Assembly: GCA_023410875.1 (NCBI GenBank) | Contig: JAEYPH010000015.1 | Span: 1 to 64,000 of the forward strand | Direction: 5' to 3' | DNA length: 64,000 bases | DNA from: Bacillota bacterium | GTDB taxonomy: Bacteria; Bacillota; Clostridia; Christensenellales; UMGS416 | In this document: piece by piece, positions 7,698 through 18,823 of the stretch | Position numbering within the stretch: the stretch's first letter is position 1 | How the letters are laid out: the number at the start of each line of letters is the position of its first letter | The notes under the pieces: generated by a model | The model's database searches: none | What the model saw: the letters and a program-made list of their open reading frames with translations, nothing else | Told to the model about the DNA's origin: nothing | Position numbers and translations under genes: made by a program

Positions 7698-9806
7698 TTA
7701 CCGGCTCATCCGGCCGCCGATGTGCTCGCTTAAGAACCGCTCACAGGCGGTATAAAACCGGATCATATCTTCGGTGGAGTTGATGCCGTGGCCGGAGTCA
7801 GGGAAGTACAGATATTCCACCGGCAGGTTGCGCTCCTGCAGGGCTTTCACGATCTGCTCGCTCTCCTGGGGCTTCACGCGCACATCGTTGCCGCCCTGGG
7901 CGATCAGCAGCGGTATCTTGATGTTGTCCACATGATACAACGGCGAGCGCTCCATGAGCATATCCTTCTCATCCACAGGGTGACCGATGGAGCGGTACAT
8001 CTGGGATAACATAGGCTTCCAGTAGTCGGGTATGCTATCCAACAGCGTCAGCAGGCTGGATGGGCCGAACATATCCACCGCGCAGGCATATACATCCGGC
8101 GTGAAGGCCGCGCCGGCCAGCGCCGCATAGCCACCGTAGGAAGCGCCCATGATGGCCACGCGCTGAGGGTCCGCCCAGCCTTGGTCCACAGCGTATTTCA
8201 CGGCGTCGGTCAGGTCTTGCTGCATATCAGCGCCCCACTGCTTGTCGCCGGCGTTCAGGAACGCCTTTCCAAAGCCCGTGGAGCCGCGGAAATTGACCTG
8301 CAGCACCAGATAGCCCCGGTTGGCCAGGAACTGCACCTCCGGGTTGAAGCCCCATACGTCACGGGCCTGAGGGCCGCCATGCACCAACAGCACCATGGGC
8401 AGGTTCCGACGCGCTAGCCCCGCAGGGAAAGTGGTATAACCGCGCAGCTTCAAACCATCGCTGGCGGTGAAGCTGATGGTTTCCATGGGCGCGAAGGGCT
8501 GCTGATCCAGCAGCGTGTTTTCAGTGAAGAGGCGCTGGCTGCGCCCGCTGGCTGGTTCATAGAGCATATAGGCCGTGGAGCCGATGTCACTTTCATAGGC
8601 CACCAGCCATTTGCTGTCGTCGGCTGAGGAGGATGCGATGGAGAAATCCCCCGGAGCCAGCTTGGCCAGCGCATCGATATGGGGCTGCATGGAAAGGTCC
8701 AGCGCCTTCCACACAATGTGTTCGCCCGCCACACGTACGGCGGTGGCGGCATCACGCTTCAGATCGTGCCACACCGAGACGATGTTAAAGTCCGGGTCAT
8801 GGGCGATCTGGCGGGCCTGCAGCGTCTTTATATCCATCTCCATGAGCGTGGCGGTGTCCGTGGCGCCCGTATCGGCGTAATACATCTTGCCTCCGCTGGC
8901 CGAGAAGCCGAAGAAGCCGCTGGAGGACGCGTCCTCATAGTCGATGCGCAGCGCCGTCGTCCACTGATCAATCACAAATTTCTTGTCGAGAGAAGAAGGG
9001 TTCTTTGCCAGCAGGATGTCCTCGCCGCCGTCCTCGCGCAGCGTGCGCACGGCCAACAGCGTGCCGAAGCGATCGGTCATGTATTGGCTGATGGTGCCAG
9101 GGTTCTCCATCACCGGCGTCAGTTCACCACTCTCGATGTTCGCTCGGTAGAGGTCAAAGGTCTCCTTGTTCCGGCGGTTGGTCGTCAGCAGCACCTGGCT
9201 AGGGTTTTTTAGGTCCACCTCCTGCACGTCCACGCGCACGCCGGGCTCATAGAGAATCTGTACAGCCTCACTGGTGGATACGTCGATGGAGAACAGGCCG
9301 AAGTTCTCATCCCCCATGCGGTCGATGCTCAGCAGAACATGCTTGCCATCGCCCGCCCAATTCCAAACCGGTATGCCTGCCACTCCCTCGGGGTAGGGCA
9401 GCTGCTTCTGTTCGCCGGTGGCCAGGTCCACAACCATGCCCATGTCATAGCTGTGATCCGGCGCGATGGCGCGCACCAGTAAAAAGTTACCGTCGGGAGA
9501 AAGCGACGGGCCCACGAACTGAGGCGGCGAAAACAGCGTGGAAAGCGGAATCAGAGCCGGCATCTGCGCGTCGGTGGCGGCCTGCCACGCGCCCCAACGG
9601 TTGTCGGCAGGTGCCGACGCTGTGCCAGGCGCAGCAGACGGTTCCGTCGCGGGCGTGGCAGCAGGCGTGGCAAAAGCGGTCGCTGTGGCAGCGGTGGGCT
9701 CGGGCGCCACAGATGGCTGCGGGAATTGCAGGCATCCGGCCAGCAGAGCGGCGACCATGGCCAGCATAAGGGCGGCAGTAAACGTACGGCGCAAAGGGGT
9801 TCGCAT
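7698..9806 (-). CDS. S9 family prolyl-oligopeptidase-like lipoprotein
   Basis: A 702-aa exported serine peptidase. The N-terminus is a lipoprotein signal (ALMLAMVAALLAGC, lipidated Cys near 25) followed by an Ala/Pro/Thr tether of about 45 residues. Then come a beta-propeller-like region and a C-terminal alpha/beta-hydrolase with GASYGG (Ser556), Asp641 in GGNDVR and His673 in SGHGI. This fits acylaminoacyl-peptidase/DPP-type S9 enzymes acting on peptides outside the membrane. The ATG at 9806 has GGAGG eight bases upstream; longer in-frame starts lack a site. It is upstream of, and probably cotranscribed with, the Gfo/Idh gene. Confidence 0.88.
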   Translation of the reverse strand: MRTPLRRTFTAALMLAMVAALLAGCLQFPQPSVAPEPTAATATAFATPAATPATEPSAAPGTASAPADNRWGAWQAATDAQMPALIPLSTLFSPPQFVGPSLSPDGNFLLVRAIAPDHSYDMGMVVDLATGEQKQLPYPEGVAGIPVWNWAGDGKHVLLSIDRMGDENFGLFSIDVSTSEAVQILYEPGVRVDVQEVDLKNPSQVLLTTNRRNKETFDLYRANIESGELTPVMENPGTISQYMTDRFGTLLAVRTLREDGGEDILLAKNPSSLDKKFVIDQWTTALRIDYEDASSSGFFGFSASGGKMYYADTGATDTATLMEMDIKTLQARQIAHDPDFNIVSVWHDLKRDAATAVRVAGEHIVWKALDLSMQPHIDALAKLAPGDFSIASSSADDSKWLVAYESDIGSTAYMLYEPASGRSQRLFTENTLLDQQPFAPMETISFTASDGLKLRGYTTFPAGLARRNLPMVLLVHGGPQARDVWGFNPEVQFLANRGYLVLQVNFRGSTGFGKAFLNAGDKQWGADMQQDLTDAVKYAVDQGWADPQRVAIMGASYGGYAALAGAAFTPDVYACAVDMFGPSSLLTLLDSIPDYWKPMLSQMYRSIGHPVDEKDMLMERSPLYHVDNIKIPLLIAQGGNDVRVKPQESEQIVKALQERNLPVEYLYFPDSGHGINSTEDMIRFYTACERFLSEHIGGRMSR

Positions 9807-9906
9807 GGGCGGAGCCTCCAAAAAGGGTAGAACCATCATATCATCAGCATGTGCGCAAGGCAAACAAAAGAGCTTTAGCAGGCCGGCGGGCTGCGCAGCC
9901 GGAGTG

Positions 9907-9936
9907 TTGACAAAGCCGATGGCACAGCACTATTGT
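9907..9936 (+). promoter_or_regulatory. Promoter of the nitroreductase gene
   Basis: TTGACA (9907-9912), 18-bp spacer, TATTGT (9931-9936), 43 bases before the ATG. Confidence 0.5.
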
Positions 9937-9978
9937 AGAATTGTTTCAATTGCCATCAAACGGGATCAGGAGGTTGCC

Positions 9979-10563
9979 ATGTTACGCAACGAAGTGCTGG
10001 ACTGCATCCTCGCGCGCAGAAGCACGCGGCAGTTCCAACCGGGGCAGATCCAGCCGGAACAGCTGGAAGCGCTGCTGGAAGCTGCCATCTGGGCGCCCAG
10101 CGGCAGCAACAGCCAAAGCTGGCTGTTCACCGCCGTGCAGAATCAGGACGCCCTGAACAAGATCAACGATCTGGTACGGGAGGGCTTCCAGCGCTGGACG
10201 CCGGACGACGATTACCCCGCCAAGCAAGGAGCGAAGGCCGCCGCGCAGCGGGAGGATTATCACTTCTTCTACCGCGCGCCCACGCTGATCATCGCTTCCA
10301 ACCGGCCCAATTATGAGAACGCCATGGCCGACTGCGCGCTGGCGCTGGAGAACCTCTTCCTGGCGGCGCAATCGCTGGGCCTGGGCAGCTGTTACATCAA
10401 CCAACTGCACTGGCTGCGCGACGACCAGCCTCTGCGCCAATACCTGCTGGAGCTGGGCATCCCCCTGGCGCACACGATCTGCTCGGCGGCGGCGGTGGGT
10501 TTCATTGCCAAGGAATCCGCCGCGCCCAAACGCAAGGACGGGACAATCCGCATCATCCGGTGA
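9979..10563 (+). CDS. Nitroreductase family protein
   Basis: A 194-aa FMN-dependent oxidoreductase of the NfsB/FRP fold, close to the family's usual length. Seen: the N-terminal FMN-phosphate motif ARRSTRQF, the WAPSGSNSQSW segment, and the LFLAAQSLGLGSCYI helix near residue 130. It probably reduces a quinone, flavin or nitro compound with NAD(P)H in the cytoplasm; the physiological substrate is not known. The start has CAGGAGG seven bases upstream; the long in-frame extension to 9538 is antisense to the peptidase and rejected. No partner gene. Confidence 0.87.
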   Translation: MLRNEVLDCILARRSTRQFQPGQIQPEQLEALLEAAIWAPSGSNSQSWLFTAVQNQDALNKINDLVREGFQRWTPDDDYPAKQGAKAAAQREDYHFFYRAPTLIIASNRPNYENAMADCALALENLFLAAQSLGLGSCYINQLHWLRDDQPLRQYLLELGIPLAHTICSAAAVGFIAKESAAPKRKDGTIRIIR

Positions 10564-10594
10564 GCGGTCCTGCGCTGTAGCGTCACGATCTGAT

Positions 10595-10653
10595 GTAGGG
10601 CAAGGGCTCTGCCCTTGCCGCGTCATTCGGCAAGGGCAGAGCCCTTGCCCTAC
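10595..10653. repeat. 26-bp perfect inverted repeat (REP-like)
   Basis: Arms 10595-10620 and 10628-10653 are exact reverse complements around a 7-base loop. Each arm itself folds (CAAGGGC-tct-GCCCTTG), so the element could form a cruciform or a double hairpin. It lies between the nitroreductase stop and the uvrA terminator. Confidence 0.8.
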
Positions 10654-10687
10654 CTGGAATGTAATGCGAGCCCAGAACGGTTACAGT

Positions 10688-10718
10688 AAAGGGACGGCCT
10701 GCAGGCCGCCCCTTCTTT
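10688..10718. terminator. Bidirectional terminator between nitroreductase and uvrA
   Basis: An imperfect palindrome centred on CTGCAG, with AAGGG-type outer arms flanked by A/T runs on both sides. It would stop uvrA on the minus strand and nitroreductase on the plus strand. Confidence 0.65.
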
Positions 10719-10729
10719 ATACGTCTTCC

Positions 10730-13555
<2,826 letters not shown>

Positions 13556-13634
13556 GGGGTGGGCTCCTTATCTTGTGTGCCGGATCACGGCAAAATGATC
13601 TTCGTGGTGCTGTTCACACGGCGGGAATCTATCT

Positions 13635-13643
13635 ATTATAGCA
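13635..13643 (-). promoter_or_regulatory. Extended -10 promoter element of uvrA
   Basis: Minus strand reads TGCTATAAT, a TGn-extended -10, about 80 bases before the GTG start. No -35 consensus and no LexA box is seen here, unlike at uvrB. Confidence 0.5.
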
Positions 13644-13678
13644 TGTTTCGGCGGGTGGAGAGTAGGATGATACCCGGA

Positions 13679-13852
13679 AACCCTGAGCAAGAAAAGGATT
13701 TCGCGCCTACAGGCGCGACCTGCGCATCGCCTCGCCGACATCCGTTCGGCGAATGCGGCAAAGCCGCACAAGGCGATGCTGGGCTACGCGCCATCCAGGC
13801 GCAGGGGCCAAAGGGCTTTCCGGTCGCCCTTTGGAAACCTTCGGCCCGAACT
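13679..13852 (-). repeat. Dispersed repeat family B, copy between uvrB and uvrA
   Basis: On the minus strand it begins GGGCCGAAGGTTTCCAAAGG, continues through a CCGGAAAGCCCTTTGG hairpin arm and a long centre, and ends GGCGCGAAATCC. The centre shares GATGCGCAGGTCGCGCCTG with bases 45-63 of the window. It follows the uvrB stop directly, so uvrB-uvrA read-through RNA would contain it. Confidence 0.75.
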
Positions 13853-15835
13853 TTATTCTTTCTCCTGCCTGAGCTTGAAAATCCTGTCCCTGAGCCGCGC
13901 GGCGCGCTCGAAATCCAGCTCCTCGGCGGCGGCTTTCATCTCCTTCTCAAGCTTGCGCATCAAGGCTTTGCTGTCCATGCCGGCCTCGCGGATGATCGTC
14001 AGATTGTCCTGCAGGCTGCCTTCGTCCGCAGGCACCGCGGAGGTGATCTCCAGAATCTCGTGGATGGTCTTCTGTATGCTCTGGGGCGTGATGCCGTGCT
14101 CCTCATTGTAGCGCTGCTGTATCGCGCGGCGTCGGTTGGTTTCCGAAATGGCCTTGTCCAGCGAGTCGGTCATGACGTCGGCATACATGATGACACGGCC
14201 CTCCACATTGCGGGCGGCGCGGCCGATGGTCTGCACCAGGCTGGTCTCCGAACGCAGAAAGCCTTCCTTGTCGGCGTCCAGCACGGCCACCAGGCCCACC
14301 TCGGGCAGGTCCAGGCCTTCGCGCAGCAGGTTGATTCCCACCAGCACGTCGAACTCACCCAGGCGCAGCTCGCGCAGTATCTTCATGCGCTCCATCGTGT
14401 CGATGTCGCTGTGCAGATACCGCACGCGGATGTTCAGCTCCCTTAAGTAGTCGGTGAGATTCTCAGCCATCTTCTTGGTCAGCGTGGTCACGAGCACCCG
14501 CAGGCCCTTGTCCGTGGTGAGCTTGATCTCGCCGATGAGGTCGTCCACCTGGTTCTTAACCGGGCGCACGACGATCTCCGGATCGATGAGGCCCGTGGGG
14601 CGGATCAGCTGCTCGGCCAGGCGCTGGCTGCGCTCGAGCTCGTAGGGCGCCGGCGTGGCGCTTACGTAGATGACCTGGTTCACGCGCTCGTCGAACTCGT
14701 CGAACTTCAGAGGCCGGTTGTCATAGGCGCTGTGCAGGCGGAAGCCGTATTGCACGAGCATGTCCTTGCGGGAGCGGTCGCCGGCGTACATGCCCCGGAT
14801 TTGCGACACCGTGCGGTGGCTCTCGTCAATAAAAAGCAGATAATCTTTGGGGAAGAAGTCCAGCAGCGTGTAGGGCGGCTGGCCGGGCGTGCGGCCGTCG
14901 AAATAGCGGCTGTAGTTCTCGATGCCCGAACAATAGCCGACCTCGCGCATCATCTCCATGTCATAACGGGTGCGCTGCATCAGCCGCTGGGCCTCCAGCA
15001 GCTTCTCCTCATCGCGGAACTGCTGATGTTCCAGCTGCAGGTCCCGCTCGATCTGCACGAGGCCGCGCTCGATGGCCTCCTTGCTGTTGGCGTAATGGGT
15101 GGCCGGGAACAGCACCGTGTGCTCCAGCTTTGCCGTAATCTTTCCGGTCAGCGGTTGAATCTCCAGGATACGCTCAACCTCGTCGCCAAAGAACTCCACG
15201 CGGATGGCGGTGTCGGTGGAAGAGCTGGGGAACACCTCCAGCACGTCGCCGCGCACGCGGAAGGTGCCGCGCTCGAAGGCCAGGTCGTTGCGCTCAAACT
15301 GGATGTCCACCAGGCGGCGCATGAGGTTGTCGCGGCCAAGCTCCATGCCCGGGCGCAGGCTGATGGACATGTTCTTGTATTCATCGGGGCTGCCCAGAGC
15401 ATAGATGCAGCTGACCGAGGCCACGATGATGACATCCCGTCGCTCCAGCAGGCCGGCTGTGGCGCTGTGCCGCAGCTTGTCGATTTCGTCGTTGATGCTG
15501 GAATCCTTTTCGATGTACGTGTCCGTGGAAGGCAGATAAGCCTCGGGCTGGTAATAGTCATAATAGCTGACGAAGTAGCCCACCTGGTTCTCGGGGAAGA
15601 ACTCCCGGAACTCGCTGCACAGCTGGGCGGCCAGCGTCTTGTTGTGGGCGATCACCAGCGCCGGTCGGTTCATCCGGGCGATGATGTTGGCCATGGTAAA
15701 AGTTTTGCCGCTGCCGGTGACGCCCAGCAGCACCTGGTCGCGGTAGCCCTTCTGCAGGCCGTCCACCAGCGCTTCTATGGCCGCGGGCTGGTCGCCCGTG
15801 GGCGCGAACGATGATTTCAACTGAAAGTCTGGCAT
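13853..15835 (-). CDS. uvrB: Excinuclease ABC subunit B
   Basis: A 660-aa DEAD-like helicase subunit of nucleotide excision repair. Walker A GVTGSGKT at residues 38-45, the DNA-clamping beta-hairpin region YYDYYQPEAYLPSTDTYIEK, helicase motif DEGSH-equivalent FIDESHRT, motif VI QTIGRAARN, and a C-terminal UVR domain (ALMRKLEKEMKAAAEELDFE) that recruits UvrC. The ATG at 15835 follows AGGAGG; the 23-codon extension upstream has no site. A LexA box upstream indicates SOS control. Confidence 0.97.
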   Translation of the reverse strand: MPDFQLKSSFAPTGDQPAAIEALVDGLQKGYRDQVLLGVTGSGKTFTMANIIARMNRPALVIAHNKTLAAQLCSEFREFFPENQVGYFVSYYDYYQPEAYLPSTDTYIEKDSSINDEIDKLRHSATAGLLERRDVIIVASVSCIYALGSPDEYKNMSISLRPGMELGRDNLMRRLVDIQFERNDLAFERGTFRVRGDVLEVFPSSSTDTAIRVEFFGDEVERILEIQPLTGKITAKLEHTVLFPATHYANSKEAIERGLVQIERDLQLEHQQFRDEEKLLEAQRLMQRTRYDMEMMREVGYCSGIENYSRYFDGRTPGQPPYTLLDFFPKDYLLFIDESHRTVSQIRGMYAGDRSRKDMLVQYGFRLHSAYDNRPLKFDEFDERVNQVIYVSATPAPYELERSQRLAEQLIRPTGLIDPEIVVRPVKNQVDDLIGEIKLTTDKGLRVLVTTLTKKMAENLTDYLRELNIRVRYLHSDIDTMERMKILRELRLGEFDVLVGINLLREGLDLPEVGLVAVLDADKEGFLRSETSLVQTIGRAARNVEGRVIMYADVMTDSLDKAISETNRRRAIQQRYNEEHGITPQSIQKTIHEILEITSAVPADEGSLQDNLTIIREAGMDSKALMRKLEKEMKAAAEELDFERAARLRDRIFKLRQEKE

Positions 15836-15909
15836 AACAAATCCTCCTGCGGGCATAGGCGCTTGTCCGTCTGCCTGAAGCGGCGCATTCGCCGGGCGGA
15901 CCACTACTC

Positions 15910-15915
15910 AGTATA
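15910..15915 (-). promoter_or_regulatory. -10 element of uvrB promoter
   Basis: Minus strand TGCTATACT, an extended -10. The -35 region (TTTCCA, 15938-15933) lies inside the LexA box, so LexA binding would block polymerase. Confidence 0.6.
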
Positions 15916-15934
15916 GCATATGTGACCCGATCTG

Positions 15935-15948
15935 GAAACACTTGTTCG
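15935..15948 (-). promoter_or_regulatory. LexA (SOS) box upstream of uvrB
   Basis: Minus strand CGAACAAGTGTTTC matches the Gram-positive LexA/DinR consensus CGAACRNRYGTTYC at every position. It overlaps the uvrB -35 region. Confidence 0.88.
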
Positions 15949-16003
15949 TAAATAGCTTGACAATTTTTGCCTATAGAATATGGGAAAAGCGACGACCATC
16001 CAG

Positions 16004-16033
16004 ACGAAAGCGCCCCCGCTGAGCGAGGGCGCT
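16004..16033 (-). terminator. Terminator of the VanW-family gene
   Basis: Minus strand AGCGCCC and GGGCGCT arms around an 11-base loop, followed by TTTCG. It lies about 60 bases past the gene's stop. Confidence 0.55.
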
Positions 16034-16091
16034 GGATGGTTTTGCCGCGGTGCCGACAACGCAGTGCGCTTACAAACTACCTGACAGGATA

Positions 16092-17843
16092 TTATCCTAC
16101 AGCGGACTCCTCAGGCGTAGGTGTAGGCTCTTCCTCAGGCGTAGGTGTAGGTTTCTTCGTCTTGGTAGGCGTTGGCGTGGGCTCCTCTGTTGGCTCTTCT
16201 GTAGGCTCTTCCGTAGGCTCCTTTGTAGGCTTCTCCGTAGGAGTCGGCGAAGGCGTCAAGGTGGGCGTCGGCGTCTCGCTGGGCGTGTCCGTGGGCTTGG
16301 GGTCCTTCACGTAGTAGGCCAGCGCCGGGCCGCCGTTGGGGTAGGTATCGGTATACAGCTTGGTCTTGGTCTCGGTGCCGTCCTTGGCGACCTTGAACAG
16401 ATAAACGTCCACAACATAGCCCTTGTGGCCGGGGATCAGCTTTGTCTGCCCGGGCTTCACGGCGTTGCTGGGCACCTTGCGGGGCTCGCCATCCTTGGCA
16501 GGGAGCGTTTTGACAACATCGGTGTACAGCTTGTACTGTGCGCCTTCGGGGTCCGGTGCGCAATAGATGTCCGCATGCTCGTAGTAGGCGCCATCTTCAC
16601 CCTTATCATAGTACATGAGGATGAGCATAGGCTTATCGGTTATGTTCTTGAACTTGAAATCCTTGTTGGGATAGTCCACCGTGGCGTCGGTGCCCTTGGG
16701 CATGTAGCCGGAGATCAGCGAATGGCGGCTCCGCTCCACGATCTCCGCGCGGTGGGGGCCTGCGGCGATGGCGGCGTTGTACAGCGCGCTGGAAACCTGA
16801 CACACGCCTCCAGCCAGGCCCACGTCCTCGATGCCGTTCTGATCCACCGGGGCCTCCTGGTAGCCCTTGGCGCGGGTGCGCTCACCGGTCTTCTCGTTGA
16901 CCGAGAGCACCTCGCCGGGCAACAGCAGCGTGCCGTGGATCGCGTTGTTGGCAAGCTCTATGTTCTTGCGCCGCTGCTTGGTGTCGTTGCGGATGCGCGA
17001 CGTATAGGTGTGACCCTTGTTGGCCTTGTTGATTCTTTTGTTTTCCGTATCGTTGAAGCCCGTGAACTCCAGCGGCTGAACCAGCTGCAGATCGGCCTGG
17101 AGCATCTCGACGGTCACTTCAGCGTCCAGAGGCTCTTCCTGCACGGCCAGCGCCCCGAAGGCGCTGGAGTCGAAGGCGGCCTGCACGGACGCCCACAGCG
17201 TGTCGGGGTTCACCTGGATGCCGGGGGTGTCGGGCTGGAACTGGAAGCGCTCACCCTCGGGCTTCGCGTGGTCATAGCCCAGGAATGTAGCGTTCACGCC
17301 GGGCACAGTCAGCGTGGCGGCGTAATCGCGCACCTGCTGCTCCACGGCGGAAGCATCCACCGTCAGCTTGGTCTCAAGCTTGACCGGGCTGGTCTTCATC
17401 TGCTCAATGGCGGCGTTCTGCTCATCCTTGGTTCCGGTGCGGCCCAACTGGAATGCCTGCTCCAGCACGGCGTCGGTGTCAAAGGAATAGCTCACGTCGG
17501 TGTTGCCGATCATCAAATTGCCCTTGGCGTGGGTCAGCTCCAGAGCGATGGTGGCAGCCAGCGCGCTCTGCTTCTCTTCCACCTTGGCGCGGGCCTGCGC
17601 CATGGTCATGCCGCCAAGTGGGATATCATCCACGAACACCCCGTCATAGAAGGTGCCCTTGACCTGGGCAACGGCGGAAGCGCCCGGAGAAACCAAAGGG
17701 CCGGTACCGGCGTTGGCGTCCAGACTGCTCAGCACATAATAACCTACGCCGCCGGCGGCCACCAGCAAAACCACCAGTGCCACGCCCAGCGCGGGAATCC
17801 CTTTCTTCTTCCTTTTGGATACGTTGCGGCTGCGATACGTCAT
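16092..17843 (-). CDS. VanW family protein with Pro/Thr/Glu-rich tail
   Basis: A 583-aa membrane-anchored, wall-facing protein. Residues 1-15 are basic, followed by one transmembrane helix (IPALGVALVVLLVAAGG), peptidoglycan-binding-like repeats (about 60-270), and a VanW domain with RKNIELANNAIHGTLLLPGE and the conserved GLAGGVCQVSSALYNA. After it comes a G5-like beta region (VPSNAVKPGQTKLIPGHKG). The last 75 residues are tandem EPTEEPTEEPT/PTPTP repeats, a likely wall-spanning segment. VanW's biochemical role is unknown even in vancomycin clusters; no van genes are nearby. GGAGG precedes the ATG. Confidence 0.88.
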   Translation of the reverse strand: MTYRSRNVSKRKKKGIPALGVALVVLLVAAGGVGYYVLSSLDANAGTGPLVSPGASAVAQVKGTFYDGVFVDDIPLGGMTMAQARAKVEEKQSALAATIALELTHAKGNLMIGNTDVSYSFDTDAVLEQAFQLGRTGTKDEQNAAIEQMKTSPVKLETKLTVDASAVEQQVRDYAATLTVPGVNATFLGYDHAKPEGERFQFQPDTPGIQVNPDTLWASVQAAFDSSAFGALAVQEEPLDAEVTVEMLQADLQLVQPLEFTGFNDTENKRINKANKGHTYTSRIRNDTKQRRKNIELANNAIHGTLLLPGEVLSVNEKTGERTRAKGYQEAPVDQNGIEDVGLAGGVCQVSSALYNAAIAAGPHRAEIVERSRHSLISGYMPKGTDATVDYPNKDFKFKNITDKPMLILMYYDKGEDGAYYEHADIYCAPDPEGAQYKLYTDVVKTLPAKDGEPRKVPSNAVKPGQTKLIPGHKGYVVDVYLFKVAKDGTETKTKLYTDTYPNGGPALAYYVKDPKPTDTPSETPTPTLTPSPTPTEKPTKEPTEEPTEEPTEEPTPTPTKTKKPTPTPEEEPTPTPEESAVG

Positions 17844-17960
17844 CTTTTGTAACCTCCGAATGATGCCGACAGAACCAAAGTATGTGATGGCCGGTCGCGG
17901 AACAGGCTCCGCGCGCGCCGATCATTTTACATGGAAGGTCTATATTATTTTTCTCATACC

Positions 17961-17989
17961 ATCATACCCGACTGCCCGAATGCTGTAAA
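17961..17989 (-). promoter_or_regulatory. Promoter of the VanW-family gene
   Basis: Minus strand TTTACA (17989-17984), 17-bp spacer, TATGAT (17966-17961). Confidence 0.6.
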
Positions 17990-18034
17990 GCAAACAGGTT
18001 GTAAAAGAATGCGAGCTATTTTGTATATGTTGCT

Positions 18035-18679
18035 CTATTCGTCCCCCTGGGGCGATTGCCTCAATTCGCCCAAGCGATAGGTCAGCGCCATCAACCCGTC
18101 GGTGAGCTGCGCATTCTCTACGACCACATCAGATAAGACGAGTTCCACTGGTGCAAAGTTCCATATTGCTCGAATTCCACACTGCACCAGGCGCTCGGCC
18201 ACCGGGCGCGCCGCCGCCTGGGGCGTGGCAACGATGGCAATCTCCACATCCCGGTCGTGCAGGAACCCCTCCAACTCGTCGGCGTGCAGCACCGGCAACC
18301 CGCCCACGCTGCCGCCCACCAGCGCCGGGTTGGTGTCAAAGAGCGCCAGAATCTCATATCCTTCGGAAATAAAGGCGCCATAGCTGGCCAGCGCCTGGCC
18401 GATGTTGCCCGCACCCACGATGATCAGCCGGTAGCGATGGTTGATGCCCAGTATCTGGGCAATCTTCCCGCGAAGCTCCTTGACATTATACCCATACCCC
18501 TGCTGGCCGAACCCGCCGAAGCAGTTCAGATCCTGGCGAATCTGCGAGGCTGTCACGTTGAGCGCGTGGCTCAACCCCTGGGAGGAAATCTTCTCCTGCC
18601 CCTGCTCCTCCAGCAGCTTGAGCTGCCGATAATAGCGCGGCAGACGGCGGATGACGGCTTCGGATACCTTGCCCTGCAT
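18035..18679 (-). CDS. rex: Redox-sensing transcriptional repressor Rex
   Basis: A 214-aa repressor that binds DNA when the NADH/NAD+ ratio is low and governs fermentation genes. A winged-helix N-terminus (RRLPRYYRQL, then TASQIRQDLNCFGGFGQQGYGY) leads into a Rossmann NAD(H) domain with VGAGNIGQAL at 88-97 and the domain-swapping C-terminal helix. The ATG at 18679 has GAAGGGA upstream and gives the usual Rex length; an earlier in-frame start lacks a site. It fits the anaerobic metabolism seen elsewhere in the window. Confidence 0.96.
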   Translation of the reverse strand: MQGKVSEAVIRRLPRYYRQLKLLEEQGQEKISSQGLSHALNVTASQIRQDLNCFGGFGQQGYGYNVKELRGKIAQILGINHRYRLIIVGAGNIGQALASYGAFISEGYEILALFDTNPALVGGSVGGLPVLHADELEGFLHDRDVEIAIVATPQAAARPVAERLVQCGIRAIWNFAPVELVLSDVVVENAQLTDGLMALTYRLGELRQSPQGDE

Positions 18680-18739
18680 GGCGGTCCCTTCTCTCTTGCG
18701 TGGTATTTGCTCGGACTTTTCAGATAACACGTAATTAGA

Positions 18740-18768
18740 ATGATACCATTTTTCCCGTTGAGGTGCAA
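18740..18768 (-). promoter_or_regulatory. Promoter of rex
   Basis: Minus strand TTGCAC (18768-18763), 17-bp spacer, TATCAT (18745-18740). Its -35 abuts the preceding terminator hairpin. Confidence 0.55.
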
Positions 18769-18808
18769 GAAAGAAGGCTGCTTTCCCACGAAAAACAGCC
18801 TTTTCTTT
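18767..18808 (-). terminator. Terminator of the VOC gene
   Basis: Minus strand AAAGAAAAGGCTG and CAGCCTTCTTTC arms around a 15-base loop, followed by a T-rich run. Confidence 0.65.
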
Positions 18809-18823
18809 GCGCTCGAGCCTGCT

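Noticed and set aside
9538..9978. N-terminal extension of the nitroreductase frame
   Set aside because: Antisense to the peptidase signal region and upstream of a clear promoter and ribosome site at 9907-9973.
15957..15977. Plus-strand TTGACA and TATAGA as a promoter
   Set aside because: Spacer is only 9 bp and no plus-strand gene follows.
16092..17843. Vancomycin-resistance locus suggested by the VanW domain
   Set aside because: VanW-domain proteins are common in Clostridia; no vanA/H/X/R/S-type gene is nearby.
16050..17852. 600-codon plus-strand ORF opposite the VanW gene
   Set aside because: Mirror of a well-supported gene in high-GC DNA; low-complexity Arg/Leu/Gly/Val sequence, no ribosome site and no family resemblance.
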